From: Sulfurimonas sp. UBA6792
Lineage (GTDB): Bacteria > Campylobacterota > Campylobacteria > Campylobacterales > Sulfurimonadaceae
Length of the DNA stretch: 9,946 bases
Reading direction: 5' to 3'
Assembly: GCA_002452425.1 (NCBI GenBank)
Contig: DKFQ01000146.1
Span: 2,361-12,306, forward strand
Shown: piece by piece, positions 1 to 5,441 of the stretch
Position numbering within the stretch: the stretch's first letter is position 1
How the letters are laid out: each line of letters opens with the position of its first letter
Program-made: the position numbers and the translations under genes
The notes under the pieces: model-generated
Told to the model about the DNA's origin: nothing
What the model saw: the letters and a program-made list of their open reading frames with translations, nothing else
Databases searched by the model: none

Positions 1-1620
1 CTGCTTCATATGTGCGATTTGCATGCACACTTAAAGCCACTTTACTGGAGAGAGCCATCCACGCTTATCTCTGCGCCAAATCTTACAGGAACTCCAGGGT
101 TCTTGTGCGGTGAGGCTTTTGCAAAACACTATGGTTTGGAGCCGAGCTCTTTGGATGCGTACTTCGATGTCCATACAGATTTTGAAGCGCTTGCGAAAAA
201 GTTTGGAAAAATGGGCGGTGTGGCGCATATCAAAACCGTTGCGGAACATGTACGAAAAACAAGAGGAGCGCAAAATGTTCTCTTTTTGGATTCGGGTGAT
301 ACATGGCAGGGTACGGGTGTCGCACTCAAAACCAAAGGTGAAGCGATTGTAAAAGCGCAAAACTATCTTGGCATCGATGTGATGGTCGGGCACTGGGAGT
401 TTACGTACGGTAAAGAGCGCGTCAAAGAGCTTATCGAGATGCTTGATGCAAAGTTTATCTCTCAAAATATCGTAGGCGATGACTCTTTCTCAGATGAGTT
501 TGAAGAGCTTATCTTTAAGCCATATACTATCGAAGAGCGAGGCGGTGCAAAGATAGGCATCATCGGGCAATCTTTCCCTTTCACATCGACTGCAAATCCA
601 AAAGAGTTTACGCAAGGATGGAGTTTTGGTCTGCGCCTAGAGACGCTTCAAGAGTATGTCAATGAGCTAAGAGACGAGCACAAAGTTGATTGTGTAGTTA
701 TGCTCTCACACGATGGCTTTAGCGTAGATCAAGAGGTGGCGCGCAAGGTAAAAGGGATAGACTTTATCCTCAGCGGACACACGCATGACCCTTCTCCAAA
801 GCCTATCGTTATCAACGGGACGGTTATTGTCATAGCGGGAAGCCACGGAAAATATGTGGGGCGTTTAGATATCGATGCAAAAAACGGAAAAGTGAAGAAG
901 TATGAGTACAAGCTTATCCCTATCGCATCCAACATCATTCCAGCAGACCCAGCAGGTGTCAAACTTGTCGATGAGCTCTACGCACCATTTGCAGCAGAGA
1001 TGAATGAAGTGCTTGGTAAAACGAAAAATATCCTCTACAAAAGAGATACGTTTTTCTCAACATTTGACCAGCTCATCAATGATGCTATTTTAGATGAAAT
1101 GAAGTGCGATATCTCCTTTACACCAGGCTATAGATGGGGAACAACTGTTCTAGCAGGCGAAGATATTTTGATGGACAATGTCTATGAGATGTGCGGTATC
1201 ACTTACCCTAATGTCTATACATTTGAGCTAAAAGGCGATAAAATAGCAACCCTTCTCGAAGATATCGCGGATAATGTTTTCAATGAAAACCCGCTCTATC
1301 AGCAAGGAGGAGATATGAGCCGACTTGGTGGAGCGACGTACGATATAGCGGTGAGCAACCCAAATGGCAAGCGCATCTCAAATCTTAACATCGGTGGCAA
1401 ACCCATAGATGTGAACAAAATGTACATCGTCTCTTCATGGGGTGGCAACTTGCAAAATGCAGGTACAAATCTCCAAGAGAAGAAAACGCGCGCGGTTTAT
1501 GATGTCGTGCGTGACTATATCAAACGTCAAAAAGTGGTAGATGTAAGCAACAAAGGCAATGTAAAACTTGTTGATTACACATGCGGATGCCCTCCAAAGG
1601 GCAAAAAGAGCTGCAAATAA
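1..1620 (+). CDS. soxB: SoxB, thiosulfohydrolase of the Sox sulfur-oxidation system (5' end outside window)
   Basis: Periplasmic di-manganese hydrolase that releases sulfate from the sulfonated cysteine of the SoxYZ carrier during thiosulfate oxidation. The reading frame is open from base 1. The ATG at base 10 lies inside the conserved N-terminal metal motif DLHAHLKPLYWREP, so it is not the true start; the signal peptide and a few dozen residues lie upstream. Numbering from that ATG, the calcineurin-like phosphoesterase motifs appear in order: D3/H5, GDTWQGTG at about 96-103, GHWEFTYG at 127-134 (the SoxB version of the GNHE motif of 5'-nucleotidases), LSHDG at 232-236 and SGHTHD at 255-260. 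A 5'-nucleotidase C-terminal domain follows from about residue 335. The tail ends CGCPPKGKKSCK, a lysine-rich stretch with three cysteines. The porin gene begins 30 bases downstream with no terminator between, so the two are probably co-transcribed. The family call is very secure; only the 5' end is missing. Confidence 0.96.
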   Translation: MLHMCDLHAHLKPLYWREPSTLISAPNLTGTPGFLCGEAFAKHYGLEPSSLDAYFDVHTDFEALAKKFGKMGGVAHIKTVAEHVRKTRGAQNVLFLDSGDTWQGTGVALKTKGEAIVKAQNYLGIDVMVGHWEFTYGKERVKELIEMLDAKFISQNIVGDDSFSDEFEELIFKPYTIEERGGAKIGIIGQSFPFTSTANPKEFTQGWSFGLRLETLQEYVNELRDEHKVDCVVMLSHDGFSVDQEVARKVKGIDFILSGHTHDPSPKPIVINGTVIVIAGSHGKYVGRLDIDAKNGKVKKYEYKLIPIASNIIPADPAGVKLVDELYAPFAAEMNEVLGKTKNILYKRDTFFSTFDQLINDAILDEMKCDISFTPGYRWGTTVLAGEDILMDNVYEMCGITYPNVYTFELKGDKIATLLEDIADNVFNENPLYQQGGDMSRLGGATYDIAVSNPNGKRISNLNIGGKPIDVNKMYIVSSWGGNLQNAGTNLQEKKTRAVYDVVRDYIKRQKVVDVSNKGNVKLVDYTCGCPPKGKKSCK

Positions 1621-1650
1621 GCTCTTAACAATAAAGCAAGGGGTTAGGGA

Positions 1651-3156
1651 ATGAAAAGGATAAAAATAAGCACAGCAGTAGCAACTGCTGTTTTGCTCTT
1701 GACAACTACAGTATCGGCTGAAGATGCAAAACCAAAGAGAACGTTAAAGCCAAATATGAATGAGGTTTACAACACGCTTCCTACGAGTGTTGACAACTTT
1801 GCAGACGCTTTTACAAAAGGAATGGTTTATGGGCATTTGAGAACCAACATTTTTCGTTGGGATTGGGATTCGCCAGACAACGCTACAAATGCGGACAATA
1901 AAGCATTTGGCGTAGGCGGTAGCATCATCTATAAAACAGCACCGCTTTATGGCATCAGTGCAACAGCAGGCCTTTACTACTCCAATAGCCCTTTTTCAGG
2001 GCTTAGAGAAGATAACGCGGATGTTGGTTTTGTAAAATCTGGAAAAGATACCTTTAGCCGTTACGATGTTAAAGCAGAGGGTGATTGGGAGATGGTTGTC
2101 TTGGCACAATCGTATCTTCAGTATGACGTTGCAAAAACATCACTTAAGTATGGACGCCAACTTTTTGAGTCGGCTCTGACAGCATCCAACGATACAAAGA
2201 TGATTCCAAATGCTTTTGAGGGTTTTAGTGTAGAATCAAAAGATTTGCCAAAAACAACACTTAAAGCTGCTTTTTTTACAGCACAAAAATTGCGTGACCA
2301 TACAACATTTCATGATGTAATCACCTTTAAGGATAGCTCAGGCGATAGCTGGAACGCAAATGATGACTCAGGAGCACACAAAGGACTAAGTTACAATAAC
2401 TTTAAAAATGCAGGCGAAGATACAGAGCATGACTTGGTTGTTGCCGCTCTAAGTAACGCATCCATAGAAAATCTCAAACTTGACTTGACCTATACGGCAG
2501 TTCCCGATGTTGTCTCTTCTGCTATTGCAGAGATTAACTACAAGATAAATCTTGGAGGTGGCTATACGCTTACCCCTGGTTTTCGCTATATGGAACAGTT
2601 TGATAACGGAGGCGGAGAAATCGGAGGGGCAAGCTTAAGCGGTAACCTCGGAAGAGATAAAAATCCATCGACACTCCTTGGCTATAAAGATAGATATACA
2701 CTCGATGGTTCTGCATGGATGGCTCGCCTCGTTCTTGGTCAAGGTCCACTTACTCTCTTAGTGGGCTATTCTGATGTAGCAGATGAGGCGGACTTGGTTG
2801 CTCCATGGAGAGGTTTCCCAACAGGCGGATACACTCGTGCGATGGCACAGCTCAACTGGGTAGCAAATACGCAGAGTACGATGCTTGAGGCAAAATATGA
2901 TTTTGGCAAAGCCAATATCCTTAAAGGGTTTAAAACGTTGGCTCGTTATGTAGTGCAGGATTTTGATGAAGCAAAACAGAGTGCAGGGGCGATTGCGGAT
3001 AACAAGATGATCCATATCGACCTTGTACAGCAGCTGACACCACAGCTTGATGCGAGAGTGCGTTTTGGAAATGTCAATGCCGATAACAGAGTGGTTGATG
3101 GCAGCGATAAAGACTCTTATAGCGAATATCGCTTCGAGATTAACTATCTCTTTTAA
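1651..3156 (+). CDS. OprD-like outer-membrane porin
   Basis: Predicted 501-residue outer-membrane beta-barrel. It starts with a Sec signal peptide: MKRIKIS, a hydrophobic stretch, then cleavage near VSA-ED at about residue 23. The mature part is rich in alternating aromatic and polar strands and ends in the terminal-phenylalanine beta-signal EINYLF recognised by the BAM machinery. OprD-like segments are visible: GMVYGHLRTNIFRWDWD near residue 57, and SLKYGRQLFESALTASND followed by MIPNAFEG around 164-192, matching the family pattern of a strand, a short periplasmic turn and 'PNxFxG'. The start is supported by a purine-rich AGGGGTTAGGGA directly upstream. It lies 30 bases after soxB and is followed by a hairpin terminator, so it probably closes the sox transcript. 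The substrate cannot be read from sequence; passage of a sulfur oxyanion or an organic acid is a guess from context. Confidence 0.8.
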   Translation: MKRIKISTAVATAVLLLTTTVSAEDAKPKRTLKPNMNEVYNTLPTSVDNFADAFTKGMVYGHLRTNIFRWDWDSPDNATNADNKAFGVGGSIIYKTAPLYGISATAGLYYSNSPFSGLREDNADVGFVKSGKDTFSRYDVKAEGDWEMVVLAQSYLQYDVAKTSLKYGRQLFESALTASNDTKMIPNAFEGFSVESKDLPKTTLKAAFFTAQKLRDHTTFHDVITFKDSSGDSWNANDDSGAHKGLSYNNFKNAGEDTEHDLVVAALSNASIENLKLDLTYTAVPDVVSSAIAEINYKINLGGGYTLTPGFRYMEQFDNGGGEIGGASLSGNLGRDKNPSTLLGYKDRYTLDGSAWMARLVLGQGPLTLLVGYSDVADEADLVAPWRGFPTGGYTRAMAQLNWVANTQSTMLEAKYDFGKANILKGFKTLARYVVQDFDEAKQSAGAIADNKMIHIDLVQQLTPQLDARVRFGNVNADNRVVDGSDKDSYSEYRFEINYLF

Positions 3157-3163
3157 GTAAAAC

Positions 3164-3194
3164 AGCACTCCCTTTTGGGGTGCTTTGATTTTTA
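3164..3194 (+). terminator. Rho-independent terminator after the porin gene
   Basis: An 8-bp stem (3164-3171 with 3177-3184, one G-T wobble) closes a 5-base loop, CTTTT. It is followed by TTGATTTTTAT. It begins 8 bases after the porin stop codon and is the most likely end of the soxB-porin transcript. Confidence 0.75.
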
Positions 3195-3209
3195 TAAAAA
3201 AACTCTAAC

Positions 3210-3266
3210 AAAGGGTATCTTGCAAGATGGTTCTTCCTTATTTTTGCCATCTTGAAGATACTCTTT
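3210..3266 (+). repeat. Long bulged stem-loop upstream of the thioredoxin-like gene
   Basis: Inverted repeat of about 20 bp: 3210-3230 pairs with 3247-3266, with one bulged G at 3222 and one G-T wobble (3214/3262). The loop is 16 bases of mostly T. The 3' arm runs into CTTTTTG, so it could act as a second terminator in tandem with that at 3164. It ends only 25 bases before the next start codon, so attenuation or leader stabilisation is equally possible. Confidence 0.6.
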
Positions 3267-3291
3267 TTGAGAGAGCGAATGGATTTTTGCT

Positions 3292-3672
3292 ATGAGAAAG
3301 ATACTTCTCTCTATCGTGTTTGGTTGTGTGTCTCTTTTTGGAGTCGAATGGGTAAGTTATGAGAGGGCGTTGGAGCTGCAAAAGCAGAGTTTCAAGCCCA
3401 TAATGGTTGAGGTTGTAAGATCGGATTGCCGCTACTGCATCGCTATGCAAAGAGATGTGTTTGAAGATAAAGAGATGTCCAAATGGATTGCAGAGCGTTT
3501 TATCGCTGTAAAGATAAATCTCGATAAAGAGAAATTACCTCTGGATGTAAAAGTCACAATGACACCATCGTTTTACTTTTTAGGTAAAGAGCGTGTGATT
3601 TTAAAGTCTATTCCAGGTTCTTGGAGCATAAGTGATTTCAAGGATTTGACTAAAAATATAAAGGGGCACTAG
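3292..3672 (+). CDS. Exported thioredoxin-fold protein with CxxC (SoxW/thioredoxin_7 type)
   Basis: Small 126-residue protein. An N-terminal hydrophobic segment (about residues 4-17, ending near LFG-VE) points to export to the periplasm. The thioredoxin fold is indicated by the redox motif DCRYC (C46 and C49), then 'MQRDVFEDKEMSKWI', typical of thioredoxin_7/DUF255-like proteins, a beta-strand FIAVKINLD, and the cis-proline site TMTPSFYFL (P92). The SD is weak: only GGA at 3281-3283, 8 bases before the ATG. The DsrE-like gene starts 1 base after the stop, so the two are translationally coupled. By position, near soxB, it may reduce thiols of Sox proteins as SoxW-type thioredoxins are thought to do; this is inference. 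Cys12 in the signal segment (VFGC) makes a poor lipobox, so a lipoprotein is unlikely. Confidence 0.82.
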   Translation: MRKILLSIVFGCVSLFGVEWVSYERALELQKQSFKPIMVEVVRSDCRYCIAMQRDVFEDKEMSKWIAERFIAVKINLDKEKLPLDVKVTMTPSFYFLGKERVILKSIPGSWSISDFKDLTKNIKGH

Positions 3673-3673
3673 A

Positions 3674-4108
3674 GTGAAAAAATACATAATGATTTTTCTG
3701 ATTTTAGCCTCTTTTGTAAGGGCAGATACTGTTTTTGCAGAGCCAAAACCAACTATTTTGGAGCCAAGAAAGATACTCTTCTCTATCAAGAGTGCCGATA
3801 AAGAGGAGATAAGTCACGTACTGAGCGCAGCAAACAATGTTCTGAAATTTTATGGTCCAGAAAATGTAAAAATGCGTATCGTAGCCTACTACCATGGCAT
3901 CAAAGTGCTTCTAAAGAGTGAAGTTGAGACGGCAAAAAGAGTAAGTGCGCTGATGCAGCTTGATGTGGAGTTTGTGGCATGTGGCAACACAATGCGTACA
4001 AAAAATATCAAAGAAGAGGCGTTGATCGAGGATGTAGAGATTGTGACGGCTGGAATCGTTGAGATGACAGAGCGGGTAAAAGAGGGCTGGATTTATATAG
4101 CTCCCTAA
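3674..4108 (+). CDS. Periplasmic DsrE-like protein
   Basis: 144 residues with a GTG start. A good SD, AAAGGGG (3659-3665), lies 8 bases upstream, and the gene begins 1 base after the thioredoxin-like gene. An N-terminal hydrophobic segment (MKKYIMIFLILASF, cleavage perhaps after VFA at residue 22) indicates export. The body has the DsrE/DsrF-like pattern: strand KILFSIKS, helix with 'AANNVLKFYG', strand MRIVAYYHGIKVLL, then 'LDVEFVACGNTM' with a conserved Cys at 103, and a C-terminal 'GIVEMTERVKEGWIYIAP'. Exported relatives are common in Campylobacterota and beside sulfur-oxidation genes. DsrE-family cysteines can carry persulfide, so a sulfur-handling role is plausible here but not shown. 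The family call is fairly secure; function is inference. Confidence 0.75.
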   Translation: MKKYIMIFLILASFVRADTVFAEPKPTILEPRKILFSIKSADKEEISHVLSAANNVLKFYGPENVKMRIVAYYHGIKVLLKSEVETAKRVSALMQLDVEFVACGNTMRTKNIKEEALIEDVEIVTAGIVEMTERVKEGWIYIAP

Positions 4109-4125
4109 AAAGATAAAGGATGAAA

Positions 4126-5031
4126 ATGAAAAAGATTTTAGCAGTAGCAGTTGCGCTTTTGATGAGTGCGACACTTTGGGCAAAGGGTGATTTGCATCTT
4201 TTTGATGTAGAGAACAAAAACGGCGCAATCACGCCGCAAACGATTGAAGCGGCGTTAGTTGCCAATGGCTTTGGAGTTGGCGTCAATAGTGAGATGAACA
4301 AACCCTTTACCATCCAGTTTCAAAAAACTGACTATAAGGTCTTCACACTTTTGACAGTTTTCCATGAGAAGCTCTCTTTTGAACTTGTCAAAAAATATCC
4401 GCAAATGGGTATCTTTATCCCTATGGAGATAGGAATTTACCAGAACAAAAAAGAGGACACACTTCATGTAAGCGTTGTTACATCTGAGGCGTTAGAGAGG
4501 ATTTTAGGTGTCAAAGACCCGCTTTTTAAAGAGCTTGAGAAGGAAGTTTTGGCTTCTTTGAAAAAAGCACTTCCAAAAGCAAAACAGAGCAACAGCAAAG
4601 AGCCACTCAAAGTAGAGGGTGCGCTTATAACGCAGTATGAGCTAGAAGTTGGCGAAGAGGATGCACAAGAGATGTTTGAAAATGTCCTCTTAGGGCTTAA
4701 CAACGGTTTGAGTCTCTATGGTTTTGTCATTCCAAGCAAGCTTGATGTCAAAGAGCGTCTTAAAGATTCTACGTACGATATCTACCAAACATACTCTATT
4801 TGTAAGCTCCCTGTTATCTATACGGTTGCACTTACAAACCCAGAAGCTGCGGCATTTGCGCCATGTAGCATAGCGATGTATAAGAAAAAAGGGGAGAACA
4901 AAATCGTCTTAGCGTTCCCCTCTGTATATAACTGGCTCAGTAGCGCAAATGTAACTACAAAAGAGGCAAAAGAGGTACTTCTCAAAGCACAAGAACAACT
5001 TGAATCTGTCCTAGCAGAGATAGTAGAATAG
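4126..5031 (+). CDS. Exported protein with two DUF302 domains
   Basis: About 301 residues. Two ATGs lie in frame at 4120 and 4126. I chose 4126 because the AAAGG at 4115-4119 abuts the first ATG but sits 6 bases from the second. Signal peptide: MKKILAVAVALLMSATLWA, cleaved before KGDL. Two DUF302-like repeats follow. The first covers about residues 38-150 ('ANGFGVGVNSEMN', 'KKYPQMGIFIPMEIGIYQ', 'LHVSVVTSEALERIL'). A lysine-rich linker follows, and the second covers about 180-300 ('NGLSLYGFVIPSKLDV', 'ALTNPEAAAFAPCSIAMYK', 'IVLAFPSVYNWL'). DUF302 is of unknown biochemical function; exported members occur near thiosulfate-oxidation and other redox genes. Only the second repeat has cysteines (C226, C247). 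It is 17 bases downstream of the DsrE-like gene, and a hairpin follows the stop. Confidence 0.78.
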   Translation: MKKILAVAVALLMSATLWAKGDLHLFDVENKNGAITPQTIEAALVANGFGVGVNSEMNKPFTIQFQKTDYKVFTLLTVFHEKLSFELVKKYPQMGIFIPMEIGIYQNKKEDTLHVSVVTSEALERILGVKDPLFKELEKEVLASLKKALPKAKQSNSKEPLKVEGALITQYELEVGEEDAQEMFENVLLGLNNGLSLYGFVIPSKLDVKERLKDSTYDIYQTYSICKLPVIYTVALTNPEAAAFAPCSIAMYKKKGENKIVLAFPSVYNWLSSANVTTKEAKEVLLKAQEQLESVLAEIVE

Positions 5032-5034
5032 ACT

Positions 5035-5057
5035 ACAGGGCTCTTTTAGAGCCTTGT
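5035..5057 (+). terminator. Hairpin terminator after the DUF302 gene
   Basis: A 10-bp stem (5035-5044 with 5048-5057, one G-T wobble) with a TTT loop, starting 4 bases after the stop codon. The T-run (TTTTTT, 5073-5078) comes only 16 bases later, so it is weaker than the classic form, or it may serve as a 3'-end stabilising hairpin. Confidence 0.55.
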
Positions 5058-5077
5058 GCAAACACTCTATGATTTTT

Positions 5078-5086
5078 TGTTATAAG
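5078..5086 (+). promoter_or_regulatory. Candidate extended -10 promoter facing the inverted-repeat element
   Basis: TGTTATAAG reads as an extended -10 box (TGn followed by TATAAG), preceded by a T-rich run, which is the usual Campylobacterota sigma-70 layout with no clear -35. Transcription would start near 5093, a few bases before the left arm of the element at 5100. Short AT-rich motifs arise by chance, so this is only a candidate. Confidence 0.35.
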
Positions 5087-5099
5087 AACTTTTTATGAG

Positions 5100-5132
5100 T
5101 AAGTAAGAGACGACAAATAATTTCATAGCTAA
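5100..5132 (+). repeat. Left 33-bp terminal inverted repeat
   Basis: Begins TAAGTAAGAGACGACAAATA and ends ATTTCATAGCTAA. It is the exact reverse complement of 5335-5367; pairing stops at 5099/5368 (G against T). Confidence 0.95.
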
Positions 5133-5228
5133 TAAAAAGAGAAGCCTCAAGATATGAGGCGAAAATCCGCAGGAGCTATGAATAGCTTCAAGGGTTTTTA
5201 ACGAGGTAGATTGTGGCTTCTCTTTTTA
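5133..5228. repeat. Arm A of the element: perfect 14-bp inverted repeat and its loop
   Basis: TAAAAAGAGAAGCC at 5133-5146 pairs perfectly with 5215-5228. The 68-base loop holds AGCTAT-GA-ATAGCT (5174-5187). A competing hairpin (GCCTCA 5144-5149 with TGAGGC 5155-5160) shares three bases with the arm, so alternative folds exist. Confidence 0.85.
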
Positions 5229-5237
5229 CCCAAAGGG

Positions 5238-5334
5238 CAACATTTCAAAGGCTTATCTTCTGCGTTGAACTTTACTTAACGATATTTATATCGCCAAGCA
5301 AAGTTCGCCTTGAATCTAAACCTTTGAAATGTTG
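5238..5334. repeat. Arm B of the element: perfect 14-bp inverted repeat with apical hairpin
   Basis: CAACATTTCAAAGG at 5238-5251 pairs perfectly with 5321-5334. Within it, 5267-5277 pairs with 5296-5306 (one mismatch, 5274/5299). A 2x2 mismatch follows, then CGATAT-TT-ATATCG at 5280-5293 closes the tip. Confidence 0.85.
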
Positions 5335-5367
5335 TTAGCTATGAAATTATTTGTCGTCTCTTACTTA
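5335..5367 (-). repeat. Right 33-bp terminal inverted repeat
   Basis: Exact reverse complement of 5100-5132 with no mismatch. It abuts the inner 14-bp arm B repeat (5321-5334) without a spacer. Confidence 0.95.
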
Positions 5368-5407
5368 TATCCTCCCCATTAGAAAATTTATTTAAGCAAA
5401 AAAACAG

Positions 5408-5413
5408 TAAAAT
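5408..5413 (+). promoter_or_regulatory. Candidate -10 box for the MCP gene
   Basis: TAAAAT lies 28 bases before the MCP start, in an AT-rich stretch with no convincing -35. The region between the right inverted repeat (ends 5367) and the start is only 74 bases, so any dedicated MCP promoter must be here or inside the element. Confidence 0.25.
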
Positions 5414-5441
5414 CATTGAAGTACAAAGAAAAGGGTAAAAA

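Larger units (their letters stand above)
5100..5367. mobile_element. 268-bp inverted-repeat element (MITE-like), folds as a three-way junction
   Basis: Perfect 33-bp inverted repeats (5100-5132 and 5335-5367) bound the element. Directly inside them are two more perfect 14-bp inverted repeats: 5133-5146 with 5215-5228 (arm A), and 5238-5251 with 5321-5334 (arm B). There is no gap between the outer stem and either arm; the arms are separated only by the 9-base CCCAAAGGG (5229-5237). Single-stranded DNA or RNA would form a Y with 61 perfect base pairs. Arm B carries a further hairpin at 5267-5306, arm A one at 5174-5187. No convincing ORF is present. The ends read TA-AGTAAGAG...CTTACT-TA, which fits a TA target duplication as made by IS630/Tc1-mariner transposases, so a non-autonomous element is my preferred reading. 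A structured RNA or a DNA inversion switch are alternatives. This element fills most of the 410-base gap between the DUF302 and MCP genes. Confidence 0.65.

Noticed and set aside
10..12. ATG at base 10 as the start of soxB
   Set aside because: It lies within the conserved metal-binding motif of SoxB, and the frame is open to base 1, so the real start is upstream.
2758..3168. 136-residue open frame on the minus strand
   Set aside because: It overlaps the well-supported porin gene in antisense and shows no domain or SD.
5100..5367. CRISPR array or tRNA/rRNA-like RNA
   Set aside because: There are only inverted, not regularly spaced direct repeats, and no cloverleaf or conserved tRNA loop sequences.
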